Assembly: GCA_013397435.1 (NCBI GenBank)
Contig: VZRG01000007.1
Location: 1,563,281 to 1,627,280, forward strand
Length of the DNA: 64,000 bases
Origin: Erythrocercus mccallii
Taxonomy: Eukaryota > Chordata > Aves > Passeriformes > Dicruridae
Direction: 5' to 3'
A program made the translations under genes and the position numbers. Positions 25,958 through 39,830 of the stretch are shown here, piece by piece. A model generated the notes under the pieces. The model did no database searches. It worked only from the letters and a program-made list of their open reading frames with translations, and was not told the origin of the DNA. Within the stretch, counting starts at the first letter, position 1; each line of letters opens with the position of its first letter.

Positions 25958-28900
25958 AATAAGAGTTCTGGTACCTTGGAAGTTCAATAATGCAGTTCTC
26001 AGGTAAGAATTCTCATCTGAGAGCAGAGATGAGCAACAGAATCAAACACTTACTGCTTCTAGGGCACTTTTCTTTGGGATTTAGTGATGGAACATTTATA
26101 TCCATGCCATATGTTTCTACATATATCATAGTGTAAAGCACTCCACTGACCCACTATTTAGAGAGAAGAGAGAAAAGTCACAGGATACAACAGTTGTGGC
26201 TGTTTAATGTTTGCTCACAAAGTCATTGCAGTGATTATTACATGTGCCACTTCTGTTAAAAAAATGAGAGAGAAGGGAAGGAGGAGAGTGGGTAGAGAAG
26301 TCACCTCGTACATTTGACCTTAATGAGGCAGGCTACAAATGCTCATAATGATTTCTCAAACTGTTCGAAGATGAGCAGCTTGAGGCAAACAAATTTTACT
26401 AGAAAGGAGATAGGCTAAGTACCATGCAAATGGAGCCATCATGCTTGCAGCTATTTGGATCTTGAAATGAGATAAAAGCTGCATCATGGAGGCATAAAGA
26501 CTTCAGGACCAATAGCAAGAATTAACTGACATATCTTCTAGTAAAATACATTAGGAAACTTTTCAGTTCTACTTTGCATCAGTAGTCTAAGTGATGAAGC
26601 ACTAGGAACAGCAGGCTATGATTTTCCTCTCCTCAGCTTAAAGCCTCAAGCAACTACAGGAGTGCTGATCTGCCTCTCCCACTGAAATCCCTAACAGCCA
26701 TTAGTTTAAATAACTCGGCCCTTATGGTCCCTCTGCATTGTTCCTCTACTTATTCCTCACTCTAAAAATTCTTGCAGGACAAATGAACAAGGTAAGATCT
26801 TTATAATCTTACTCATCTGACGTTTTTTCCCCCATTCTACTTGTACCAGAGAAAAAGTGAAACATTGAAAACAGGGAGTAATCAATTTATTTCTTGCGTC
26901 TTTCTCAACAGGGCTGAAACTAAATCTGTCAGAGGAAAAGGAATCGGCCTAGAGATTCAGAAATACTACACAGAGCATGGAATGAAGCTACGATATACTC
27001 AAACTTTGCACTAACAAATTTAGGATATTAAGATATTCTAACAAATACCTTAAAAGAGCAATTCTTTCCATTAGAGCTACTGCTCTAATGACAATTAAGG
27101 AGAAAATGGGAAAGGTCGAACTGGATACTGAGAGAGTAACCCTCCAACTTTGGAAAAAACAGTTTGAATGCAGAGTCTAACTTTGCCTTGTGGACCTGTC
27201 TCTGAAAAAGGGTAAGATGACAGAGCTTTGAAAGAGTTCCCTGTTGACCTTAGCCACAAAAGAGGCTAAACTGAAAAGCAATCTAATGGTTAAACATTGT
27301 GCCACAACACAGCATCAAGGAATAGTTTTTCCATAAGTGCATTACTTTGAAAAGTTCTAACTTTCTACCTCTAAACATTTCCAATACCGTTTTTCAAAAA
27401 AATAAAGAAGAAAGGCAAAGAAAAAAAGCTTCCTAAAATTTACATAGTTCCTACAGATAACTATTTGGAAAACTGCACAATATGAACAGCAATGCCCTAG
27501 ATTTTGAAAAGCTGTTTTATTGCACCAGAAAGAGATAGCTTGAATGTGATATCTCAAACATCTTCATTCCACTGTGAGGACATAAAATATAAGTGCTTGG
27601 TTCCTCTTCACTATCAGAACACAACTCTGAGTACAACCTTTATTAGGAGAAGACAAGGACAAGAGAATTGGACGGAGGAGCTTGGGGATTTCTTTGAAAA
27701 TAAAGTTGTTTGTAGAGACCATGGGTTGCTTTGGGGAGCACATGCAATTACATATTTCTGACTTTGCACTATTGAATCATCAGCACAATTTAGAAACCAG
27801 AACAATTTTTAGTTACCACTGCAACATCTGTGAAGGGGGGGGTCTTGTCATGACACTTGTCAGTTTACTAAATTAAGACACACTAGATTTGGATATGGAT
27901 TATGCCCAGAAATGTGTCCAGACAGCTGTCTTCTGCACCCCAATTTTCTCTTTTTTTTTCTTTTTAGTATTGTTTGGCATGTTTGTGTACACTAACGCTT
28001 TCTGACTATAGACTCTATAGGTGAAATGCTGATATAATAATGAAATTATTAATTTTATGCCTCAATTTTTGTGATACAGTATATTAAAGGGCAAAAGACA
28101 ATTTCTCAAGAAACAATTTCAGTGGCTTTTCAGGATATTGTTCTTGCCCCAGAAGGCTTACAGATAAGTGAGAGTGAAGCTTATATCCAACATTTTGCTC
28201 CAGTAAAACTATACTACAGTAATTGTGAAAGTAGTACATAGCTGTTAAGCCAACTTGTTTTGCAAAGACTGCTATTAACTTTGCCAACTTTGTGGACTTG
28301 CTTTGTCGAGGAATAAAACTAGCAAGTTGCACTTTACATTTTTTGTCATTAAAAAGTTCTCTACTTGCTAGCTTCACCTGGAGGAAAAGAAGGTGAATTT
28401 AAAATGTGCATTAGTATCTTGAGTAGTAATTTAAAATAAAGATGTTTGTTTAACATAGTGGAAGAATAGGAACACTTAGATTTGACTCTCAGACTAGAGA
28501 GGAAAATATAGTTAAGAATCTCTATTAAAACAAAATATGACTACCTTGACAACTTTTTTTTCATTTGGTATACTCCACATACCAATCAGTATAGCTAAAT
28601 TTGTAGGTTACTTACTTTTATGTTCACAAATAAAAAAATTAATTGTAAATCAGCTAAAGTTTTTTCAAACAGCTCTCGCAACACCATAGACTAGCACAAG
28701 CTGGATGCTCATTTTTTGAGAATTTTTATTCTAGCATGTTTTAGTGTCTTTTGTTATGTGACAAGATATGTATCATTGCTACAGAGTTCTACAGAATTGT
28801 GTTATTGATGAAGCAAAGCAAAGTCCTCAAGTAACCTCCTTCCCTTCACTAGTGTGCATGTTGACAATATCCTATACAGATTCAGAAAAAGATGTAGGGT

Positions 28901-31016
28901 GTTGTAAAATTTCTCCTAAATTTGTAGCTCGTTGCCCTCCATCCTTAGTGCCTCAGATGACCACTAATCAAAAGAAAACAAAAACTGTGAGAGCTGCAAC
29001 ATATAGACACTACATGGTATCTACACAGGTGATGAACTTTACTCATCTGGGAACAACTGTCAGTTTTAGAAGCACAGATTAAAATTACTTTCCACCAATT
29101 TTCACATATCTCTTGCAGTCATTTGCATTGTAATGAAGAAATAGTTGGTTTAGGTTTTTCTTAAATCTGAAACATTTATATGGGTATATGGTGAAAATTG
29201 TCTTTTTCTTGTTGCAAAGAGCTACTGATAAGAGCGATCTAGTTAAAACAGAAAACTGCATTTTTCCACAGCACGCTCCATATCCAAGTGAGTTAAATCA
29301 TGTATCCTAATGTTCACAATCTCCTTGCACTGGCTAGGAAAAGGTCATATTTATGTACACTGAAATAGTTTTGTAGATGAGAAACATTAGTAAAATGAAA
29401 TTATTACTTTTACTTCTCTCTTTTTTTCCCCCCATAGTATTAAAGAAGCTACTAGGACCTTCTGTTGTATTTTTATATTTAGCACAAATGAGCAATGCTG
29501 CAGTACTAGATGAGTGTACTTTCCTGTGCCTAACCACACTAGGGTGGTATATTTTTAATTTACAAGTCTACCCTTGAAGCGTAACCAAAAGCTATAGCTA
29601 GCACTGAACACAGCAGTTCTGAACAGCAGAAATCACTTAAATGACAGCATTTTTGGCTTTGTTTCCTGCAGTGCCTGCCTGATTAGTTACTGATGCTGTT
29701 CAAGGTGCTACTTATGATTTAAAAAGTCCTAAATGGCTCAGCATCTGAAAGAGTGCCTTTACACCTGTGTCTCAGGACAGACTTCTCAGCCTGTCTCTCC
29801 ATCCCAAATAAGACTCACAGCACTGGCAGATCTTAGATCAAGCTCCTTTTTAGGCATGCACTTATTATACAAACACAGGCATTAATAGCAACATGGAACA
29901 GTGGTATTCTCCTGTTCTCCAACAGGCTGCCTACCTATGAGCACCTGATCTGAGGTCTGAGGTATGTGCCATGCATCCCTCCCATCCAAGCTGGGTAAAA
30001 CCCATCCCACAGGCCCAGATATGTCCAGGTTTCTGCCTCCAGAAGAGTTGTGGGAGCTTCAGAACCTGTGATCTCTAAAAAGTCCAAGATAGTGTTTCAG
30101 CCTATGATAGTGCCTTCAGCTCCATGTTGCTGATGGTGGAGTCTGAGGACTCAGGCACACACCAGATTTCCAAAGCAAATAGAATGAAATTCAAATTTGC
30201 TATGCATACATTTGGGGAAAGTTAGAGTACATGTTTGTTTTATCAGCTACCCAATATTTCATATCAGAAGAAGTGCTGAGACAACTGCTATGCATTAACA
30301 GAACAAAGAAATAATATATTCTCAGTGCAGAAAACTGCTCTGTTTTTCATTATCATATTTTCTCGCCTCATCATGGCAACACAGATGACTAAGATTTGAT
30401 ACTTTTGGTGAGAATACAAAACTAGTCTTAAAAGCATGAAACAATACACCCAACAAAATCAAAACAAATTAGTGTAGTTATATATATATTATCTCCAGAG
30501 TTTAACTGGTGTTAGAAGGACATACCTGGTTTAAAAGACAGAACAGGCAATAAAGAAAACTCTTAAGGTTTTGTTTCTTTTGTAATTAATTTCTATTCCC
30601 TGCGTGTGGTGGTAAGATACCTTCTGCAACACCCCATGAACTAGAGACACTACTGAACTCCATTAGGTTGATTTACAACAGTTTTGTTAAATAACCATAT
30701 CTATTGATTTTTTTCTTTGTACATCTTTTAAAATTTTTTTTAATGATGCAACACTGATGTTACAAAGACCTATTAAGACTAATAAGTGCAATTCAAAAAG
30801 CTTAATAAATGGATTAAGTACTGCCTTGTTCAGTCTGTCCTGAATAGTGACTGTGGATTTGTTGATCCCTGATGAAAAGCTCTTAGTAGTTATTTTTCTT
30901 TTAACAAGAAATATGAAGTATGAACAGCCTCTTTCTCCTAATTACATTTAAAAAGACCCCACAAAAGAAAGATACCCCCTCAACCAACTTAATTAGTAAA
31001 AATACAATGCAGTTAC

Positions 31017-31136
31017 CTGTCATGTTGCAGTAAACTTTCAAAGGTCCCAGTGTCCCACTGCCATCTGGATCTATCCAGTAGTAATTTGAAGTTTTGCCCA
31101 AGTGTTTGTACGCTTCACAAGAGAGTTCATAAATAG
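31017..31136 (-). CDS. CNTNAP2: CNTNAP2 coding exon: start of fibrinogen-like domain
   Basis: This 120-nt exon encodes 39 whole residues plus split codons. It reads IYELSCEAYKHLGKTSNYYW, then IDPDGSGTLGPLKVYCNMT, which is the opening of the fibrinogen C-terminal-like domain that follows the first EGF module in Caspr proteins. The TSNYYWIDPDGSG and KVYCNMT stretches fit CNTNAP2 better than CNTNAP3, 4 or 5, which have different residues here (from memory). The acceptor is TTTCATTTCAG (AG at 31138-31137) and the donor is GTAACT from 31016. Entry and exit are both phase 1, so the exon is symmetric and joins the EGF exon through a split Ser codon. An N-glycosylation sequon, NMT, sits at the end. 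One oddity is Thr in place of the usual Pro in the GSGPLGP motif (codon 31053-31051). Confidence 0.95.
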
Positions 31137-33288
31137 CTGAAATGAAATAAAACAGAGCAATAAGAATAGTTGTAACTTGGGGAAAAAAATTCTTAGGACA
31201 ACTAATGGATCCTGTTTATGTACAAAAACCCTGTACCTTTGACATTAAAGCAATATCACTGAGGTTCACAGAAAAAAAAGCACCCTTCCAAAATTATAGA
31301 AGTGATTAAAAACTTGCAGCAGATAATTTCTGCTTTTTTAATCTGAGGAAAAGCCAGAATAGGAAAAAAATTCTAACAGCTTGGGGAGAGGGAGGAAAAA
31401 ATAACACTTTTTCTAGAGTATGTTTAAACAATTTTTTTACAATATAGTTCATAACTTTGTTTATATTCTTGTTTAAGTTTTTATTACTTCTATTGATACA
31501 ACATACTTTTACACTTAAGGTTTTTTTTAAGGGATACTAAAAAAGCAAATGAGTTTTCTCTCTGTAAATTTTGTAATTGTTCATGTTTTACTGCAACTCA
31601 GAATAACACAGTTTCAAAATTGAAATTTCTCACTACATGCAATGCCTGTCTCTACACAGTTATGCCGTTTCTCTATTATTTACATACAGAATCAATTCTC
31701 TGGTCCAGCAAGGTCTGAAATGTCACAATATTTGCTGGAATAAGTTTAATTGATTTAGCAAACAGGTTTGTTTCAATTTTTCCTTGAACACTGCTTTCTA
31801 TTTCAAGTAATAAAATTGTTCATCAAATTGTGTTATGATGAATAGCTCAGACATAAAAAGCATTTAGATATAACCTTTCCTGGCAACTCCCATATTTTCT
31901 TACAAATGTAGAATTTTTCAAAAATTATGTGCACTGAATATGATTAAAAAATTTTATACTAAGAAAAAGTAAAACTGATAATTTATATAAATTGTTCTGC
32001 GTGCATTTATGTATAAAAATGGTGAATTACATAAATATTTTCCCATACAAATCTTTAAAAAGGAATGTGTAATGCTGCTTTGTTTTCAAGGACCAGATGG
32101 CACTGCTTTTTTGTTTGGAATCAATCAATCAGCTGCTAAAAGAAATGAAATGTTTGTTTAACCAGACTTCATATCCACTCTAAAAATTCATCTAATTTGT
32201 TGGCAATTCTTGTAAGCAATCTCTTTGCTAAGACTGGCTTTATTTCAAATGTCCATAAGGACGAGCTATTTTGCTGGGCTCTGATGATGGGTGACTGATC
32301 ATACACATATTTAAAGTCCTCTAACCAAATATCAAGATATGGGAAGGAAAGCAGAGTTTAAAAAAAAAAAAATCAAATGTTGATGTGGCACAAATGCAAG
32401 GCTAAAGGCTGTTATCTATCTACTTATCTATTTCCTTGTGGTGCTACAAGAGAAAGAATTTCCTGGAAATTTGTATGTGTTCATTAGAGGATATAAAGTA
32501 AATTTTGTACAAGTAGATGACACTTTAATGAAATTGTGAAACATGCTAAAGCCATTTCCCCTTTCTCCACAAACAAAGGTCAACATATTCTCCCATTATT
32601 AAGGAGACTCTGTGTCTGTTTTCAGGCACTTCATGCAGAATTCATAACCTATTTTGTTCAGAAGTATTTCCCTCACTCTTGACACATAATCTAAAAAAAA
32701 AATCATAAAACACTAACTCCATGAATGTATAATTGTTGTGATATTGAGTGGAAAATTTTAATGGATGCACTCCAGGTCAAGTCAAGAAAAAAAAAATATT
32801 GTTTGTGATCTCGCTGAAGTTTTGTGTTTTCGTTTTCTAAAGAAAACCAGGGGAGCTTTCCCTTTGCAGTAACCAGATCTTTATGTAAGGCCACATGATA
32901 TTTTTATCCAAGTTTGCAGCTTTCGAGAACACAGGCCAATATTTTTTCAGAGATACTGCCACAACTCAAAGCAACATTAAAGAGTGTCATATGGAAGTCA
33001 AATGTTTTTCTAGAAAATTAAGGGGTTTAGATTGGACGCTCTTCCTGCTGTTCTTCTGGAATGGGAGAAATGGAAAGTGTTATGGAGGTAATAGTTTTAT
33101 AGCATAGAAAATGTTGCTTTTTAATAAGTCACCTTTGTAAAAATTCAACATTATGTTGAACACTAAATAATAGAAATTAGGACTATTCTTTAAATGAAGG
33201 CAAAAGAGTGTGACATTCTAAACAAATTCAACTTGTGAAAAGTGTTCTTATGTGTGGGATAATTTTCTGGGAGGTACTAAGCATATGT

Positions 33289-33525
33289 ATAGAATCCTAG
33301 AATTATTAAGGTTGGAAATGACCTTTAAGATCATCATGTCCAACCATCAACCTATCACCACCACCATGCTCACTACTGAACCGTGTACTCAAAGTGCTGA
33401 ATCCAGAGGTTTTGTTGAAGAGTTCCAGAGATTATGACTTCACCATTTCTCTGGCAGTCTGTTCCAATGGTTTACAACCCTTTCTGTGACTCTAAATGCC
33501 AGCACAACTTGAGGCCATTTATGTA
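33289..33525 (-). mobile_element. CR1 LINE 3' end fragment
   Basis: Read on the plus strand this is the reverse complement of a CR1 3' end. It starts AGAATCCTAGAATTATTAAGG, then TTGGAAATGACCTTTAAGAT, and continues to CTGTTCCAATGGTTTACAACC. A small internal deletion follows, and the fragment closes with CAACTTGAGGCCATTT. The element is 5'-truncated, as most CR1 copies are, and has no poly(A). Confidence 0.85.
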
Positions 33526-34922
33526 GACGCATAAAGATGTTAAAAACAGGAATCAATGAAAATGAGAAGGTAGGTACCGGTGCAGTGAGCAGTAATATAA
33601 GTCACTTCACAGGAACATAGGAACAAAGTGAAAGGACAAATGAAATTTCACATATTGACAAAATAACCAGTAATTAAAGGTGCAACAGGAAACAGCAGTC
33701 ATGTTCTGGTGTATAAAGACAATTTATGACAAAAAAAGAGATCTTATTGTTGACTTTGGATGGCAAAGGGTAACCCCTTAAAGAAAAGAACAAGAGCAGC
33801 AAGCATCAGGCAGAAAGCAACTCTAGCAGAGGAAATTAAGACATGAAGACAAGGTGTCAAAGTGGATGATGGCATAAATAGGAAGACACCAGAGTCACCT
33901 TATCAGCCACTAACTTCTGTAAATGTTACACAAAAAGATCAGTAGCACGTAAGACAGAGAACCAGTAAAAATAGAAAATTAGAAGCTCAAAGAAAACCCA
34001 GAGTAGGATGAAAGGACTAACATTTAGGAATGCTGTTTTAGGAGTCATCCAAGTACACTAAAACAGAGAAGAAGAAAACACAGAATACAAGGAGAGACCA
34101 CAGAAAAATCCAATCAGCTTAAATGAGAAAACTGATAAAGGTCCCAATCAAAAAGCAAAAAACCTTACTGAGCTAGGAAAAGACAAGTAAGCAGAATGCA
34201 AGATTTTGATATAAAGTTTACAGTGTTCACATGAGAATTAGGAGAAATGGTTGTATACATCCACACACAGAGGAGGAAGAGGGAGAGAGAAAAGGGCTTT
34301 GTAGTACTGATTCTATCTGGAAGATAAGAAAGAAAAATAAACAAAAAGTGGAATAACTGAGGACACAAGGGCAATAGATTTTTGCTTTTCAAGCCAGTAG
34401 AAGTGAAATGTCAAACATGTATATTTGCTTTCTTGGTACTTGGTCCAAATACACAATGTATGTAGTCTTAAGGGACTTCAGAATAGTATTAAACCTCAAA
34501 ATCTTCCAAGCTAAATGTAAAACTCACATGCACCCTGATGTCTGGATATTTCTAGCATAATAAATCCAGCTGTCTGTTAGGTTTTTCAAAGGCTGTTTAT
34601 ATTTTTTGTGAGAAGAATGGAGGGGAAAAACCCCTCCCTACATCCTTTAGTATTCCAACAAAAATTGTATACAAACTGCAAGAGGTGAAAACCTGGTCAG
34701 AACAGTGATCCAATCTCTTAGAGTCAGGAAAAAACTATGCACAAGAAGAATCAAAATTAGAGCACCAAAATATGCACTTTTAAAAGTCTTTTTATAATCT
34801 CTTGAATAATACAGGTCAAACTAAGACCCCCAAATCCATTTCATGATAAAATTTGAAAGGGTTTTCTGTGTTCCAACATGAAGACAAAAAGTTTTAGAAC
34901 CATAAACATAAAAAAAATCACT

Positions 34923-34951
34923 ATATCTTTATATTGAAAATATAAAGATAT
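34923..34951. repeat. Inverted repeat, 13-bp arms, 3-base loop
   Basis: The arm ATATCTTTATATT (34923-34935) is followed by GAA and then its exact complement at 34939-34951. Confidence 0.85.
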
Positions 34952-37900
34952 CTTTCAAGCATCAAGCTTCTCTAAATTTATTGGTCTAGGCAGAAAATCC
35001 AGTTATTTTTATTAGCTAATAAATGCAACTACGAATGCATTTTGAAGTTCACCATTAACTAAGCTAACATTCACAACAGTGGATTTGAATGAGCATGGCT
35101 TGAGGGGAAAAGCATCTTTTGTTAGAAAAGCTTGATTAGGTAAGTAGTGTAAGGGAGAACAGCCTAGAGTGAAACAAATACTAACAACAAACCTTGTAGC
35201 TGCACAGACTTTAAGAGCATTTTCATTGCTGCCTTTCTTCACTGTTTCTGAACATCAAAGCAGATGTGGTGATGGATGGGGAAGTCAACATTCATTTCTG
35301 AGTTTTTAGGATCCTCTATTTTAAACATTAGAGGAAAAAATAGCTCAAAAAAGAATTTACAGAATAGGTTTTTTCCAGCTCAAGACTGTTAGTCAAAAGT
35401 TGGAAAGAATCAACACCTCTTAGATTTCAGTGGCTCCTAAGTGATTGAGGGAAGCAGATGTTCTCACTCCTGTTTTACTTTTTGACTGGTGTAAAGATCA
35501 AGGGATAGTTATCCTGTACAGGTGGCACAGCTGCTGGCTATCTCCAAAAAGAAGAAGAGCTGAATGACAAAAAGGACTTAGAAACTCTGTGGCCCTATAT
35601 GATGTTCCCATAAAATTTCATTAGCACCTTGGTGAACTAAGGTTTTGCCATCTCTATGCAAACAGGCAGCTTTAATTTTAGGGCTGACAAACAGCCCCCC
35701 TTTTATAAGTGCAAAGCTCATTATAAATAGATAACCTAGCATGACAGTCTGCACTATGTGGCTCAATGAATGCATTGCAATATGTTTTGTTTCTGTCAGT
35801 GAATGTGGTTGCTGCAGGGAACAAACTCCTTTAAACACCTGCTAATATAGGAGTAAATCTCAGCTTTACAGGAACACAGCAAAGGTGGAGATATAGAAAA
35901 ATGGATGGAATTAAATGACAGCAAAAGTGACAAAAACGGGCAATGTATCAGAGCCACAAAGTCCAGCTATATCTCTCCAGCATTTTCAACTTCTTGGAAA
36001 AATACTGAAAGCTAAATAGACTGTGAGGTGCTTGGGTTTATATAACTCAAACTGGTTTCAACTCTTGAGCCCTGAAAGCACAAATATACAGTGAAGGGGG
36101 AAAAAACCCTTCAAGTTTACTCAAGAAATAGCTGCACACTGAAATGTCATACTTGACATTTATTTCAAAAGAATAAAATAAGATTTGTTGCTTTATTATA
36201 ACATTCAGAAGATAACTGGAAAATGTTAAAAATAAATTTTTATACATTAATACATGTATGCTAAGTTCTATTGTGTCAGCAGAATTTTCTCTCTGTGTAC
36301 ATCCACATTAAACCTATACTCATTCTTTACTCATTGCAATGCTATAGGTGGAGAAATAATGTCTTACAATTCCTTTAAAGTAAGGTAAAAGAACTGGATA
36401 TTTCATCATAGTCAAAGCAAGATATATACAAGAGAAAAATGCCCTTCTGTATTCTGATGGAAGAAATATACACAGCTGCTGGGTTGCTATACTACCTCAA
36501 GTATATTAAAAAGTTTTTTAAAAGCTCCAGAAAAACCCAACATGATACTTCAATGTTCTTGCTGTTCTGTAGGACAAGATCTGTAGTGATCAGAGCCAAG
36601 CCTTATTTCTGCCAGTTTTTTCAAGTGTGGATATAAAAATTTTGTAGTTTGGAAGTCAACCTTATGTCTAAGAATAGGAAAAGTAAAATAAACTTAAGAA
36701 TTCATTCTCCAGTTATAATTAATTTAAAATAAGCACATGAACTGTTAAAATCAGGCAAAATAAGTGTAAACAAATATTTACCTTTACATCTCACACTGTG
36801 ATAAATAAATCTTTCAGATATGACTTTGAGATGAAATGTTTTCTGATGTAGCTTTTACCAGGTTTCCAAATATTAGGGGTGCCCTTGTTAATTTGCTATT
36901 GGAAAAGAAAATGTTGTTGGAAGCTTCTGCTGAACATTCCTGGCTTTGCTCTCTCCACCTTTTTAGGCTGCCAGTTTACAGAAGCTCACAACATCTTCAG
37001 CTATGAGAGCTGAAGTCAAAAATTAATCACAAATCAAAACCCAAAGACAATCACCCACTAAACATCCCAAAAGCATCCCAAAAAACTCATTAGTCAAACA
37101 GTGACAGAGGAAAGAAAGAAGAAATCATCACCATCCTGATAGAGAATTGTGTATATATCTAAAATTCTTTGAGCTATCTGAATACGTTTCCACTTATCGT
37201 TCTAAGTGCATGCACACTCATCTGAAAAAGAGCTCCAAAATGTTTAAAACACCTAACACAATCTGATCCTGTACCAAGAAGGTTCTAAGGTAACCAAGAC
37301 CTCTGTTTTAAGATTTTTTTTTGGTCATTTTTACTTATTACACAATAATCTTAATGTAAAAAACCAAAAGGTAATTAAAAACCTGGTTTGCTTTCTGCAC
37401 ACTGCCAAATACCCTCTAAAAAATTCTTGATTAAAAAGTACCTTGAAAATATTCGCTGAAATAACACCCTCCCCTAAATAAAAGGTGGCAGTGAAGAACA
37501 AAGAAAATCCTAACTAGAAAAAAAATTATCTTGCAACCCCAATAGTAGTTCTTCATGCTAAATTTGTGATGGACTCAGAGAGAGCAAGTTCTGCATGACC
37601 GGAAGGTGGATCACCACAAGCCACACACTAAATATCAGGTATTTGCAGATAGGATGCTCCTGTAAAATTAGGTTACTGTGATGAGGAAAAACACATAAAG
37701 CAGCACTTTCAGAAAATATAGGGCTCTAGAAGGACAAAGCTGTAAGACCTTCAAGGCTGCTGGCGCTCACAATGGAGGAAGCAGCTGTGGCTGCTCAGTG
37801 TGCTCACCTGGACAGGCCAGAACAGTAGGAATATGCCAGCATACCCAGCTGGCTGCAACACTGAATTTCTGTGCCCAGTCTATGAGCACTTGGAAACTAC

Positions 37901-39071
37901 ACCTGGATGTGTCAGCAGCTGCAGTGAAGTTCATGTCCAGGACAAAAACTTTACTCCTCAATGAGCTGCAGCTTTATGCACATCCTAAATATGGTGTGTA
38001 TATAAACTGTACAAGAAAATATTAATTTTGACATCTGAAATGGATCTGCTGTGATGCCCAAGGGAATTCCAGAAAGTGCTTTCTGAAGAAATATAATTAT
38101 TCTAGATGCAATTACAATTCATTCAGTTACAATCAAATTACTTTCCAGGTTAAAAAAAAAAACACAAAAAACAAGGACTAAGGAAACATCCAAATGTGAC
38201 ATGCCCTTGCCACTGTAATATCACCTCATTATTAAAGACAGTGGAAAACAGAAAACCTGCCTTTCCTCACTTCATGCATAACTGAAAATTTGAGTAAACA
38301 AAAACCTCTAAAGCCCTGAGTGTAATACAATTTGTGTGCTCATATTGCATTTGCAAGAAAACTAATTTACTCTGTTCTTAAAGAAATGTTGCTATACATA
38401 AACAGCCATTCAGCAAAAAAATACAATTTTCACATATAAGTGCCATTAGGCAATTGGTAAATTTCACTGTATATGAGAGAATTGGAGAAAATTAGAAGGT
38501 ATCATGAACAAGTCCACCAAATTGCAGATATGTATGACATGGCCCATGCTTTAGCCACTGATTTTTCCAGTTGTAGTAAAACTCAGATCAAGCACCATTT
38601 TTCAGCCATGACCAGGTTGCCTCCTCAGCCAGAAGTTGAACCGAGCTACTGCAGTCCCACAAGTACAAGCAAAAACTACCCCTGACATCTTTAAATACTT
38701 TCCCAGTGAAAGGGATTTGTTTTTCCTGGGTTACCATCATTTTAGGGGCCCTTGGTTTACTCTCACAACTAGCTAGGGCAAGCACATGAATTCTAAGAGC
38801 TCAAAGCTTCATCCTTTCACTGTCATCACATGATATTAGCAAGAATCTTTTCCACACAACACAACTATTTATTGACTGTTGTATGACAGTTCAAATACAA
38901 AGTTAACTTACAGTCCTTCAATTCTGTTAACATCAACATCCCGTTAAATAAATACTCCATCATTCTACAGGATTATTCCTGGAAAAGGCAGTTCAATTAC
39001 TCAAATTATATTTGTAGAGATAGATTCTGAGATAAAAAACCGTGTCATTTTGCCATCATAATTAGTATAAC

Positions 39072-39560
39072 AACAGAATCATATGGCTGTGGTGAACCCC
39101 AAAGATAATGTAATCCACCTCCCTCAAAAAATCTCAAATCCATGTGTCATTTTTGACATAGTCCAGCTTAAAATTATGTAAATTCCTTAACATGCCAAGG
39201 CAGCCTAGAGCTCCACCAGCCCTTCAGGATCAGGATTTGTTCCACTCTCTACATTCTGGGGCTGTTCTGCAACTTAAACTCATAATTTATCTTTCTGTTC
39301 AAAATGAATTTGGAGGATAAGTTATTGCACTTCTCCTTGCAACCATCTTTCGTCTATTTGCAGATATGAATCTCTTCTCTACATTAAAATGGCCAAGTTT
39401 CTTCATTTTGATCACTGGCTGAATTTCCTAGGAACTATATTATTTTCTCTCTTCTCTGGATTTTCCAATTTTTTCATGAAGCTTAGCATATGAAAATGGC
39501 CAGCACAGCCTGATTAATTTGCCCATTCCACAAGTTTTACTTCTGTAAATTCATCCCTAA
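39072..39560 (-). mobile_element. Old, degraded CR1 3' region
   Basis: The plus strand resembles a decayed reverse complement of CR1. It opens ACAGAATCATATGGCTGTGG, and a TGTTCCACTC-type segment lies in the middle. Near 39457-39475 TTCTCTGGATTTTCCAATTT recalls the CTGGACTCTCTCCAATTTTTCC block of older CR1 subfamilies. Spacing and order fit, but divergence is high. It could also be another ancient repeat. Confidence 0.5.
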
Positions 39561-39806
39561 ATGATGTGGGTTTTTTTATTCACAGAATCTTAATCAATGA
39601 ACTACAAGGCAAAACAGCCATCAATATCCTCCACTTTTACAAAACTGAATTAAAAACATGAAACAAAAATCACCAGTTTTCTCAACCATTGCATCTACAA
39701 TTTGCTAACCTTCCCAGCATAGTCCTTCCCAAAGCTCAGATTTGCAACTCAAAATCCCTAAAATAGCTTCCCAAAGGAAAAACATTCTTATATTTTGCAT
39801 ACTTAC

Positions 39807-39830
39807 ATAATAGTATACATATACTATTAT
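39807..39830. repeat. Perfect inverted repeat, 11-bp arms
   Basis: The arm ATAATAGTATA (39807-39817) is followed by a 2-base centre (CA) and its exact complement at 39820-39830. It could extrude as a hairpin, and it lies in a TA-rich stretch. Confidence 0.85.

Larger units (their letters stand above)
6270..31016 (-). other. CNTNAP2: CNTNAP2 intron between the two fibrinogen-like exons (complete, 24,747 bp)
   Basis: This is a complete intron from the donor GTAACT at 31016 to the acceptor CTTTCAG ending at 6270. It contains the nested LTR pair (6786-8275), a CR1 fragment with part of the reverse-transcriptase region (18040-18735), a doubtful old CR1 piece (about 14300-14640), TA-rich repeats (15445-15477, 25931-25957) and a 20-bp palindrome (11049-11068). 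Elsewhere it is AT-rich sequence in which I see no gene. Confidence 0.85.

Noticed and set aside
28768..29082. 104-residue plus-strand frame
   Set aside because: No recognisable motif, and antisense to the host gene in a plain intron.
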